From: Dictyobacter kobayashii | GTDB taxonomy: Bacteria; Chloroflexota; Ktedonobacteria; Ktedonobacterales; Ktedonobacteraceae | Length of the DNA stretch: 64,000 nucleotides | Direction of reading: 5' to 3' | Assembly: GCF_003967555.1 (NCBI RefSeq) | Contig: NZ_BIFS01000001.1 | Location: 310,001 to 374,000 of the forward strand | Part shown: in pieces, positions 55,338 to 63,901 of the stretch | Numbering within the stretch: the first letter of the stretch is position 1 | How the letters are laid out: the number at the start of each line of letters is the position of its first letter | The notes under the pieces: model-generated | Told to the model about the DNA's origin: nothing | What the model saw: only the letters and a program-made list of their open reading frames with translations | Database searches by the model: none | Program-made: the position numbers and the translations under genes

Positions 55338-55431
55338 AATATTTCTTGAGCGCCAAAGGTGCTCAAACTCAGGCGTGAAGATCGCAGTAATCTTGAGGAT
55401 CAGACACATTATTATTGGAGGAGAGTCGCTC

Positions 55432-56004
55432 ATGGAATGGAATGCCAGATGGGTGCCCTGGACAGAAGAGGGAATCGAGAATCTTCACCTGCTACAAAAC
55501 GATAAGGGTATCTTTATCGATAGCATGATGGTCGGATCTCATCAAGGGCAGCAATTTCGCGTCAGCTATCAGATTCAATGTAATCAGGAATGGAAAGTCC
55601 AGACATGCGCCATCCGTCTTTTGGGTGCGCATCCGCAAGAGGTTAAACTCCAGAGCGATAAGCAGGGACATTGGGTAAACGTTGACAATATTCCTATTCC
55701 GGAGCTCGAAGGCTGTATTGACGTGGATATTTCCGTCACCCCTTTTACCAATACGCTCCCCATTCGCCGTTTAGCGCTTCGTCCTGGCCAATCTGCTGAT
55801 CTCCTGGTAGTCTACATTGCGCTTCCTGCAGTGGAGATACGACCGATGAGGCAGCGCTATACCTGCCTGGAAGTCAGCACTAATGGTGGCCTCTATCGCT
55901 ATGAAAGCCTCCTCAGCGGTTTTAGCGCGGAGCTACATGTTGACACCCAGGGCCTGGTGCTAGATTATCCCGAGTTATGGAGGAGAAGCTGGGACGAGTC
56001 CTAG
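55432..56004 (+). CDS. Putative glycolipid-binding family protein (PF06475/DUF1089-like)
   Basis: 190 residues from ATG 55432, with GGAGGAG eight bases upstream. Family pattern: ARWVPWTEEGIENLHL near the start, VSYQIQCNQEWKVQTCAIR, LEGCIDVDISVTPFTNTLPI, RQRYTCLEVS, and GLVLDYPELWRRSW at the end. The fold is a beta-barrel implicated in glycolipid binding; its biological role is unclear. It is convergent with kdpE and unrelated in direction to the kdp operon. Confidence 0.82.
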   Translation: MEWNARWVPWTEEGIENLHLLQNDKGIFIDSMMVGSHQGQQFRVSYQIQCNQEWKVQTCAIRLLGAHPQEVKLQSDKQGHWVNVDNIPIPELEGCIDVDISVTPFTNTLPIRRLALRPGQSADLLVVYIALPAVEIRPMRQRYTCLEVSTNGGLYRYESLLSGFSAELHVDTQGLVLDYPELWRRSWDES

Positions 56005-56110
56005 TGTTTTATCATCAGACCTTTTTGGCATCGTATGTACACTGGAAATAGGGCGAGAGGGCCACGACGTGCATCCTTTCACGATCCACTTCGAGGATAC
56101 TGCACTAAGT

Positions 56111-56809
56111 TTAGAGTTCTTCGGGAAAGCGGTAGCCGACGCCGGGAACTGTGAGGATGAAACGGGGATGCAGCGGATCGGGTTCGATCTTCTGGCGCAC
56201 CTGAGCCACATAAACATGCAGACTATGGGTACGCGATTCGGCTTCTGGCCCCCAGACGAGATGCAGGAGCATCTGGCGCGTGAGAATTTTACCGCGATGC
56301 GTCAGAAAGGCTTTGAGCAGGTCATATTCTGTCGGCGTCAGATTGATAGTAACGCCATCGAGCTGGACCACCCGCGAGGCAAAGTCGATGCTTAACGGGC
56401 CAACGTGTAGTTTTGGCTCAGTACCCGCCTGGGCATTGGCGACGTGACGCAGGGTAGCTCGAATACGGGCTAGCACTTCATCAATGCCAAAAGGTTTCTG
56501 AATGTAGTCATCCGCACCCAGGTCCAGGGCCTCAACCTTATCGCGTTCCGCTCCTTTGGCCGAGAGCACGATAATCGCCACATTCGAGACCTCGCGTATC
56601 TGGCGGCAGACATCCAGGCCACTCATGCCCGGCAAAACCAGGTCCAATAAAATGACATCCGGGCGCTGCTGAAAAGTAATACGCAAAGCATCTTCCCCAT
56701 TACGGGCAACCAGGACACGATAACCATGCGCGGTCAGGCTCCGCCTCAGAGCCCGCACGATCTCGGGCTCATCATCCACCAGCAAAATGTGCGCGCCTAA
56801 CTTATTCAT
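56111..56809 (-). CDS. kdpE: KdpE-like OmpR-family response regulator
   Basis: 232 residues. Receiver with LLVDDEPEIVRAL, phosphoacceptor aspartate in VILLDLVLPGMSGLD, and YIQKPFGIDEVLARI; C-terminal winged helix with LTPTEYDLLKAFLTHRGKILTRQMLLHLVWG. Closely follows KdpE. It overlaps the kdpD stop by four bases (ATGA), so the pair is translationally coupled. It should activate kdpFABC, which lies in the same direction downstream beyond the convergent 55432-56004 gene. Confidence 0.92.
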   Translation of the reverse strand: MNKLGAHILLVDDEPEIVRALRRSLTAHGYRVLVARNGEDALRITFQQRPDVILLDLVLPGMSGLDVCRQIREVSNVAIIVLSAKGAERDKVEALDLGADDYIQKPFGIDEVLARIRATLRHVANAQAGTEPKLHVGPLSIDFASRVVQLDGVTINLTPTEYDLLKAFLTHRGKILTRQMLLHLVWGPEAESRTHSLHVYVAQVRQKIEPDPLHPRFILTVPGVGYRFPEEL

Positions 56810-58497
56810 AACTCGCTCCCTTCATAGGTTTCTCGTGGTAATCTGACATAAAAGATGACTCCACCCTCATTACGCGGCTTCACCCAGATGTGTCCACCGT
56901 GCGCTTCCACCAGACCTTTACAAACGGCCAGTCCCAGTCCAGAACCAGCTGGCGTGTCACCTGAGGTAGGTTTAGCTGAAAGCACACGATAAAATTTATC
57001 AAAAATACGCTCCCGATCTTCTTTCTGAATACCAGGGCCGCGATCGGCTACATATATAGTGACGGCATGCTCTTCCCACTCAACGCCAATATCAATTGGA
57101 GAACCAGCGGGAGTATAACGCAGAGCGTTTTCGATCAGGTTAGTCAATACCTGATCAATCTGTAAGTAATCCAGTTCGACCAGCGCTATCTCGGATGGAA
57201 GAGCTAGCCGTACCTCACGCTCCTTAAACATGGGCTGCAAACGATTTACGACATCAGCAATCAGCGAGTTCACGTTATACCAGTCTTTATCAGGCTGCAG
57301 GGCTCCATTCTCAATACGCGACATATCCAGCAGATTGCCGACCAGGTGATTAAGCCGATCGGCTTCGCGTTCAATAGAGCAAATAAAACTGCGCCGCTCC
57401 TGCGGTCCCCATTCGATATCATCCTGTAACAGACTGGATGTGGCGGCCTTGATAACGGTCAATGGCGTACGTAGGTCGTGTGAGACAGACGAAAGCAGCG
57501 CCGAACGCAGCTCATCGGTCCGTTGCAACAATTCCATGCGCATATGCTCATTGCGTAGCCAGGCGCGTTCAATCAAGGTGGCCGCCTGATCCAGAAAAGT
57601 CCAGAAAAAAGCTGTATGGGCCTGGGGATGCTCCTGTTCCGCCTGCAAACTCTCCTCTAGTCGGGATTGCGGATCGTTTTCCTGTACGCCCAACCTTAAA
57701 ACACCCACCACACGCGATCCTACTTTTAAGGGCAACAGACAGATAGAACGACGTACTGTCTGCTGAATGACAGTGCCGGACATCCATGTAGAAAGCTTGA
57801 AAGCTGGACGCGCTGGTGCAGGCAACGTTTCTTGCCTGAGTCGTATGCTGTGACCCTGGGTCAATACCTTGCCCGCCATCTTTTGTTCATCAGCCGATAA
57901 TGTCACCGCTTCACCCGACTGAGAGGTGCCTGCCTGCATTTGTAGCGTCCCATCGCCAGCCATTTGTAACAGGGCACAATCATAAATTCCCCATGCAGAG
58001 AATACCTTTACCAGGGTTTGCGCCACAATCTGCAACTGTTTATGCAGTCCCTCTTCCCGCGTCGTCTCGCGCATCAAATCATAGAGAATATGGGTCTCAC
58101 GCTCCTGACGCTCTGCTCGCCGGGCCTGTACGCATAGTGATGAAGCCAGGTGGCTGGTCAACACAGCGTTAATAAGGAAAACGAACAACGAGATCCACTC
58201 TTCGACATGGTACATCACAAAGGTATACAATGGTGGCACAATAAAATAATCAAAAGAGAGGAATGCGACAAAAGAGGCCAGAATCGCGGCATAACGACCG
58301 CGCCGCACCGCCAGTATGAGCACGACGGGAAGATACACGATAGAGATATTAGGAATACGCGGATAGAGGTGGAAAATGGAGATCACGCCGGTAACCAGTA
58401 GCATTCCCACGCTAGCCAGGAAGCTATCCAGTGCATACGACCACATTGTCTGCAAGTGGCGCAGGCGCATTGGCAAAACATTCTCGCTCGTCTGCAT
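56806..58497 (-). CDS. kdpD: KdpD-like sensor histidine kinase lacking the N-terminal KdpD/Usp domains
   Basis: 563 residues from ATG 58497 (GTG at 58500 is an alternative). Layout: four membrane segments of the DUF4118 type (about 20-130), a GAF-like domain (about 150-310), the HisKA helix with SVSHDLRTPLTVIKAATSSL, and an ATPase domain with N box LTNLIENALRYTP and GSGLGLAVCKGLVEAHGG. The 350-residue N-terminal KdpD sensor and Usp domains of classical KdpD are absent, so K+ sensing must be different or supplied elsewhere. Coupled to kdpE by a four-base overlap. Confidence 0.9.
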   Translation of the reverse strand: MQTSENVLPMRLRHLQTMWSYALDSFLASVGMLLVTGVISIFHLYPRIPNISIVYLPVVLILAVRRGRYAAILASFVAFLSFDYFIVPPLYTFVMYHVEEWISLFVFLINAVLTSHLASSLCVQARRAERQERETHILYDLMRETTREEGLHKQLQIVAQTLVKVFSAWGIYDCALLQMAGDGTLQMQAGTSQSGEAVTLSADEQKMAGKVLTQGHSIRLRQETLPAPARPAFKLSTWMSGTVIQQTVRRSICLLPLKVGSRVVGVLRLGVQENDPQSRLEESLQAEQEHPQAHTAFFWTFLDQAATLIERAWLRNEHMRMELLQRTDELRSALLSSVSHDLRTPLTVIKAATSSLLQDDIEWGPQERRSFICSIEREADRLNHLVGNLLDMSRIENGALQPDKDWYNVNSLIADVVNRLQPMFKEREVRLALPSEIALVELDYLQIDQVLTNLIENALRYTPAGSPIDIGVEWEEHAVTIYVADRGPGIQKEDRERIFDKFYRVLSAKPTSGDTPAGSGLGLAVCKGLVEAHGGHIWVKPRNEGGVIFYVRLPRETYEGSEL

Positions 58498-58715
58498 CAC
58501 TAACGCCCTTTCTAATCATAAAGGACAACTTACCATGTATGTGACGGCAGAAAACGCATCTATCCAGATCAACAAAGAGGAAAGGTGACGTATATATCTC
58601 GTCTCATGAGATCATTATAGTGAAAAGAAGCTCAATAAAGTTTCAGGAGACAGGCAAAAAACCTCAAGATGTGCTCAAGAGAAGAGGCCAGAGATTGCTA
58701 GCAGATATTCTCATT

Positions 58716-58753
58716 TTGAGCAGGTCTATCCTATCTGGAATAGGCCTGCTCAA
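58716..58753. terminator. Hairpin after the dehydrogenase gene
   Basis: 16/17-base arms (58716-58731 and 58737-58753) with one bulge and a 5-base loop. Located 15 bases beyond the dehydrogenase stop. Confidence 0.6.
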
Positions 58754-58767
58754 GGCAGCTACATAGG

Positions 58768-59823
58768 TTATTCCCAGACAATGGCGACTTTGCCGGTCTT
58801 GCCACTATCGAAGGTTTCGTAGGCTTCACGCGCCTGTTCGAGCGTGAAGCGATGCGTGACCATGACATCCGGGTGCAGATTCCAGCGCACCAGGTGCTCA
58901 ACCAGTTCTTCCATTTGCTGGATACTGCAGACCCAGGAGCCAAAGAGGCTGAGCTGTTTATGGATCAACAATGGACTGGGCGCAAAAGAGACGGTGCCTC
59001 CTTCCCCGACGTAGACGACACGACCCCACTCACGGGCGGCCTCCAGGCAGAGATGGCGCGCGTCAGCATTGCCGGAGCAATCGATAGCAACCTCAAAACC
59101 CTCGCCATTGGTCTTAGCCTGCAATTGGGCCAGCATCTCCTGTCCCTCTTCAGGACCAACCACTTCTTGAATACCTAATTTCCGGGCCAGTTCACGACGC
59201 TCTGGAACATACTCTACACCCACTACACGCGCGCCCATCGCCTGGCAGAGCAGGGCCGCTCCTAGACCAACCGGACCCAGACCAGTGATCAGCACAGCAT
59301 CGCGCCCAGATACCCCGGCACGTAGACAGGCGGCATAGGCGGTACCGACACCGCAGGCCACCATGGCACCATCCAGGTAGGTCAATTCATCGGGAAGCGC
59401 CACCAGCGTACGCTCGTCAGCCAGCAAAAACTCGGCATGGCCGCCATTGCGCTGCCAGCCATACGCGGCCCGCCCATTCTGCTCCTGGGTACAACTGATC
59501 ATCCAACCACTGCGACAGTTGTGACAGACGCCACAGCCAGCAATATGATAGAGCACAACCCGATCACCAGCCTTAAAGCGTTGCACGCCCGGACCAACCT
59601 GCTCAACAATGCCGCAGGGCTCATGGCCCGCGATTACCCCTCTATAAGCCTCAGGTCCCACTCCTTGATCAGTCGGACGATAAATAGCGCGCAGATCACT
59701 GCCGCACAGGGATGACGCCTTCATGCGCACTAAGGCCTGGCCATACCCTGGCTCTGGCACCTCAAAGTTGCGCATCTCAACTTGTCGATTTCCTGGTAAA
59801 ACAACACCCTTCATGGTTGTCAT
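58768..59823 (-). CDS. Zinc-dependent medium-chain alcohol dehydrogenase
   Basis: 351 residues from the ATG at 59823 (AGGAG ten bases upstream). Medium-chain dehydrogenase: catalytic-zinc motifs SSLCGSDLRA and GHEPCGIVE, the structural-zinc cysteines in GCGVCHNCRSGWMISC, and the NAD(P) fold LITGLGPVGLGAALLCQAMG. Similar to threonine/sorbitol-type dehydrogenases; substrate unknown. It starts 45 bases after the btuD fusion stop on the same strand, so it may be in the cobalamin-riboswitch operon. Confidence 0.9.
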   Translation of the reverse strand: MTTMKGVVLPGNRQVEMRNFEVPEPGYGQALVRMKASSLCGSDLRAIYRPTDQGVGPEAYRGVIAGHEPCGIVEQVGPGVQRFKAGDRVVLYHIAGCGVCHNCRSGWMISCTQEQNGRAAYGWQRNGGHAEFLLADERTLVALPDELTYLDGAMVACGVGTAYAACLRAGVSGRDAVLITGLGPVGLGAALLCQAMGARVVGVEYVPERRELARKLGIQEVVGPEEGQEMLAQLQAKTNGEGFEVAIDCSGNADARHLCLEAAREWGRVVYVGEGGTVSFAPSPLLIHKQLSLFGSWVCSIQQMEELVEHLVRWNLHPDVMVTHRFTLEQAREAYETFDSGKTGKVAIVWE

Positions 59824-59867
59824 ACAACAAGACTCCTTTCTCAACACTAGCCCTATAATACAACAAT

Positions 59868-61229
59868 CTATTCAAGAGCATAGGCAATGTGCCTACGAGT
59901 CTCGTCGAGGGCGGCAGCTGTCGAGCTGGCAATAATCGCACCTGCTTGCATAAGCTGTTGCAGGCAGAGAAGCCCTGCTCCCCCGGTATAGTCACGCGCG
60001 GCAAAGGCTTGCTGCAGCACTTGTTCGGTGTCCAACGACGACTCCTGGGACAGTTCGGGAGCACAGGCCGCTTGTGAAGGAGCGGTAACCAGGACAACCG
60101 GTAGGCCACGCCGGGCAGCTTGCAGCGCTTCCTGGAAGAGCGGCAGGTTTCCTGGTCCGATAGCGGCTGGACATAATAGTAGTAGGTCAACCTGTTGCAG
60201 GCGTTGACGCACTTGTTCAAGGATGCCGGCAGAAATAGGGGTATAGGGTTGTTCGGTGATAACGTCTTCGGCCAGGCGCAGGGCCAATGTATGATCGCTA
60301 TCACCAATATTCAAGGCCCCGGCACTAAACGAGATACGGGCGTCGGCCAGGGCACGCATCACCAGTTCACCCGATCCACCGCCAGCGATAAGGTGTACCC
60401 GTGGCGCGGGCTGCTTACTCTTCAAAGGGGGACTATCCTGGCTGGGTGGTAGGACACTCAGGTGTTCGGCTCCGCGCAGAATACCAACCTGCACCTGAAC
60501 GCCATACACCCGGCTGAGTAGTCCCGGTTCCAGCACTTCAGTTGGCGTGGCATCGGCCACAATCCCACGCTGAAAGAGCAGCAGGCGCGAGAAATAGCGC
60601 GAGGCCAGGTTGAGATCGTGCATGGCGGCAATGACAGTCATGCCGCGCTGCCGATTAAGCTGCTGCACCAGTTCCAGCGTCTCAATCTGATACTTGATGT
60701 CGAGGTGCGAGGTCGGTTCATCGAGCAACAGGATAGCGGGTTGCTGGGCCAGGGCCATCGCAATCGTGACCCGCTGACGCTCACCACCACTCAATTCATT
60801 AAAGATGCGCTCGGACAAAGGGGCGACGCCAGCCTCCTGCATAGCTTCTTGAATGATCTCACGATCCTGGGGTCTACCCGTACCCCAGAACGAAGAGGTA
60901 AAGGGGGTGCGGCCCAGGCTTACCATCTGCTCAACAGTATAGGCAAAGGGCATATGTAATTCTTGTGGCACTACAGCGATACGCTGTGCCGCCTTGCGCC
61001 GTCCCCAGTGGCGAAGTTCACGGCCCTCCAGCAAAATCCGCCCCTGCTGTGGCTGCAATACGCCACTCAGTAAACGCAGCAGCGTGGTCTTACCGGAACC
61101 ATTGGGCCCCAGTAAGCCTACCATCTCTCCTGCCTGGATGGACAGAGAGACATCATATAAAAGCGCTTGCTGTTTATATCCAAAGGCTACTTCTTGTGCT
61201 TCCAATACGGATATGGGTTTTTCTACCAT
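59868..61229 (-). CDS. btuD: BtuD-type ABC ATPase fused to a C-terminal domain
   Basis: 453 residues, about 180 more than a normal BtuD/FecE. ATPase (about 1-255): GLLGPNGSGKTTLLRLL, ELSGGERQRVTIAMALAQ, ILLLDEPTSHLD, and the H-loop IAAMHDLNLASRYF. The C-terminal part (about 280-450) has VHLIAGGGSGELVMRALADA, SAGALNIGDSDHTLALRLA and PVVLVTAPSQAACAPE, a Rossmann-like fold seen fused to cobalamin ABC ATPases in some archaea and Chloroflexota; its role is not known. Its start overlaps the permease stop by seven bases. With the upstream riboswitch this is best called a cobalamin importer ATPase. Confidence 0.9.
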   Translation of the reverse strand: MVEKPISVLEAQEVAFGYKQQALLYDVSLSIQAGEMVGLLGPNGSGKTTLLRLLSGVLQPQQGRILLEGRELRHWGRRKAAQRIAVVPQELHMPFAYTVEQMVSLGRTPFTSSFWGTGRPQDREIIQEAMQEAGVAPLSERIFNELSGGERQRVTIAMALAQQPAILLLDEPTSHLDIKYQIETLELVQQLNRQRGMTVIAAMHDLNLASRYFSRLLLFQRGIVADATPTEVLEPGLLSRVYGVQVQVGILRGAEHLSVLPPSQDSPPLKSKQPAPRVHLIAGGGSGELVMRALADARISFSAGALNIGDSDHTLALRLAEDVITEQPYTPISAGILEQVRQRLQQVDLLLLCPAAIGPGNLPLFQEALQAARRGLPVVLVTAPSQAACAPELSQESSLDTEQVLQQAFAARDYTGGAGLLCLQQLMQAGAIIASSTAAALDETRRHIAYALE

Positions 61230-62325
61230 TTATACTCTCGCTTACTGCTCCGCAATAGAAATAAGAAAAAGGGAGCACCCACCAGGGCGGTAAAGACGCC
61301 AACGGGAATTATGGTTGGGGCCAGAGCCACACGGGCCAGCAGATCGGCCAGCGTCAAAAAGATGGCACCTCCCAGGGCGGCCGCTGGCACCAGCACGCGA
61401 TGGCGCGGCCCCAGGAGCAGGCGCATAAAATGCGGCGTTACCAGGCCAACAAAGCCAACTAAACCACTGATCGAGACTGCGGCCGCGGTCAATAGCGAGG
61501 CTACAACCACGATCAAGAAGCGCATCCACTCAACATGCAGCCCCAGATGTGCCGCCGCATCCTCTCCCAGCGCGAATACATCCAGCACGCGGGCCAGCGC
61601 AAAAGCTACCAGCAAGCCAAGCACTACAATCACGGCAACTACTGCCAGCGGACCCCAACCAACAATTGCAATCCCACCGGAGAGCCAGTTATAGAGTCCC
61701 AGGATACGCCCAAAGTCGTTGGAGGGCCAGAGATTCAAGATCAACGTCTGAAAAGCCGTCAGGACTGCGTTTACGACGACTCCAGCCAGCAATAACATGA
61801 TCACTGGTGTACGTCCATCTGAGCGGGCCAGGGCATAGACAAAAATAACTGTCAGCAAGGCCCGGCAAAGGCCAGTAGCGGCGTCAGTGGAAAGAAGCTA
61901 CCATACACGGTATCAAAGGGTAACACAAAAGCGACCGTTGCCCCCAGGGCCGCACCGGAGGAGGTGCCCATCAAATAAGGATCGGCCAGGGGATTGCGCA
62001 ACAGGCCTTGAAATAGCGTCCCAGCCACTGCCAGGGCCGCCCCCACCAGGACCGCTCCCAGCACGACAGGTAAACGCACCTGTAAAATAATGATTTCTAA
62101 TGCGGGGTCCCATTTCACTGGAAAAGCAAATAGCCTCGTACTGTTCAACAATATCTGCACAATCGTCAAGATCGGCACAGAGACAGAGCCAAAACTCACT
62201 GAGACCAGCACTACCGCGACCAGGATTATTCCCAGGCCGGCTAATACCAACGAAGACACAACCCGACGCCGTATCGACCGCTCTGGATCTGCTGCCGTTA
62301 ATGTTGGACGCGTTACCATTTTCAT
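61223..62325 (-). pseudogene. btuC: FecCD/BtuC-type permease, frameshifted
   Basis: Iron/cobalamin ABC permease family. The first frame (62325 down to about 61860) has LQVRLPVVLGAVLVGAALAV, GTLFQGLLRNPLADPYLMGT and LPFDTVYGSFFPLTPLLAFA; it then meets a stop. The second frame (from 61858) has LTVIFVYALARSDGRTPVIM, LWPSNDFGRILGLYNWLSGG, GLVGFVGLVTPHFMRLLLGP to the stop at 61223. The switch lies at three C bases (61861-61863, G on the coding strand); one more G gives LLAFAGALLTVIFVYA and a 367-residue protein of ordinary size. Probably an indel in the assembly or a recent mutation. No substrate-binding protein gene (btuF) is adjacent. Confidence 0.85.
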
Positions 62326-62465
62326 ATCTAGCGCTCACCTTAATTTTTTGTAGCAGCCAGAAGGAGGGGTATCAGCCAAGACACATATGGAGGAAAGCTT
62401 TGCGCGGCCCGCACATAGTGATTCATCCTGGTTCACTCCTTTGACGCGAAGGAACGTGAGCCTCT

Positions 62466-62672
62466 CACCGGGCAGGTCTCCTGGCTTACAGCTGTGGACG
62501 CAGTTCAAACGGCCTTCCCATCCCTATTGATACTCATTTCTGCTCGATCAGGGACAGTGACCACAAAGGTTGAGGAATATATGAACCGCTCGCTGTTTAC
62601 AGTAGCGCGACTGCGTCGGATTTTCACCGACTTCCCTATTCTGCCCGAATCTTACTCAGGCCACCCGATGAA
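62466..62672 (-). promoter_or_regulatory. Cobalamin (adenosylcobalamin) riboswitch
   Basis: Minus strand contains the standard parts in order: a GGTGGCC start, ATAGGGAAGTCGGTGAAAATC, CGCTACTGTAAAC, GTCACTGTCCC, GGGATGGGAAGGCC, and GCCAGGAGACCTGCC. It lies 140 bases upstream of the permease gene, so it controls the btuC-btuD unit, and the transcript could extend into the dehydrogenase. A spurious plus-strand frame (62494-62742) lies over it. Confidence 0.93.
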
Positions 62673-62751
62673 GACACTATTAAATATTTTTTTATCTGTA
62701 GAAGAGTATATCGATCATCACCTACAAAGTCAAGAATTGTGATGGTCGATC

Positions 62752-62890
62752 CAGGGCTTTTTTTTACTGTTCCTCTTTGGCGCCTGCGGCGCCGGGTTGG
62801 GAGTGTGGAGTGTGTTTGGTAGACGGCTGTAGCCGCTCACCAAACACACTCCCTTGAAAGAATGTCCATCTTATCGCTTGCTATTGGACC
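62752..62890. repeat. Dispersed palindromic repeat, family A, copy 3 (inverted)
   Basis: Reverse orientation relative to copies 1 and 2. CAGGGCTTT at 62752-62760 is the right terminal repeat; GGCGCCTGCGGCGCCGGGTTGG and AGCAAGCGATA-type (TATCGCTTGCT) blocks follow. The palindrome (about 62807-62852) again has its own sequence. The left terminal repeat is not recognisable, so this copy is truncated at that end. Confidence 0.75.
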
Positions 62891-62933
62891 TTACAGATAG
62901 CCATCAGCCTAATGACGATGGATTCCGCTCATG

Positions 62934-63547
62934 TTAAGGCATTGGACGTTGCACTACCTCTTTCTGCCAGGTAGGATTGGCTTTGATCGTGATAGCATTT
63001 TGATGAGCATAACGCTTTGTGTCTGCTCGTACACGTATGTTGTACGATTCCCAGTCATCAAGATGGCCAATAAGCAGATGGTGTGTGCGACCCCTGATTT
63101 CGCAGAGAGTGATCAAGTTATTTGGATCAAGTTCGAGCTCGGGATAGAGATGGAACGGTTTAATATGGTGAACCTGTAATCCTTTTCCCCGATGACCACA
63201 GACCACACAAGCAGGCTCGTGGCGGAGATGCTCATGAGCAACTCTGGGCCACTCAGGGCTGCGAGCTCTGCCATACTTGTTAGCAACTCTGGCACCAGGA
63301 TCTTTTTGCCAGGATGGAATGTGTTGTCTATATACCTTCGGCGGGGGGTCTTGTTGATCGGAGGACGTTTTCGTGCGGGAGCGTGGCCACGGGGTGAGCT
63401 ATGTCTTTGTTTGCGTCGAGGACGCAGTCTAAGATGATTAAGAGCAAGCACAAAAACGAGAAGTATAACGATTACGAACGCTACTGCTAAAAGTGGGCTA
63501 TCTACATTAATATGAATGTGAAATGGATTAACTATATAAATATGCAT
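62934..63547 (-). pseudogene. Membrane-anchored HNH nuclease, frameshifted
   Basis: The first frame starts at ATG 63547 (GGAG nine bases upstream): MHIYIVNPFHIHINVD, then one membrane segment (AVAFVIVILLVFVLALNHL) and an Arg-rich stretch. In the second frame follows KVYRQHIPSWQKDPGARVAN, the HNH core CVVCGHRGKGLQVHHIKPFH, LDPNNLITLC, HLLIGHLDDWESYN, to a stop at 62934. The frame changes at a run of six G (63343-63348; C on the coding strand); seven would join the two parts into a 204-residue protein. An HNH domain tethered to the membrane is unusual. The second HNH cysteine pair is only partly kept. Confidence 0.75.
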
Positions 63548-63901
63548 ATTTCTTTTCTCCAATATGGGCAAAAATAAGCTCTTCCTCTCGCAAAAAGGGC
63601 ATGACTGGTTGTGCCCTTGGAACGGGGCGGAATCAATCACCACCACCTGGAAAACTGCTCTGCTCTTCTATTCCATTTTGTTCAAGCAAAAGCAGAAACT
63701 CTGCACGATTTCACCTCTGGTTGAAATGATCGTCTGATGGATCAAGCAAACGAGGAAGCAGCATGGAGTACCATGCGTGGCCTGTACAAAGTACATCTTC
63801 GGCACCATCCTGATGAACAACGAGGTCAGCAAAGTTATCTACGAAGATTTCCTGCCCCAGACCCTCATGGTCGATATTTGCGATAAGATCTACAATCCAG
63901 G
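63548..63901. other. Intergenic region without a clear gene
   Basis: About 350 bases. Short frames occur on both strands (for example 63711-63905 minus), but none has a ribosome site or recognisable motif. Confidence 0.4.

Noticed and set aside
62494..62742. Plus-strand 82-codon frame
   Set aside because: It lies antisense over the cobalamin riboswitch; the RNA motif explains the sequence.
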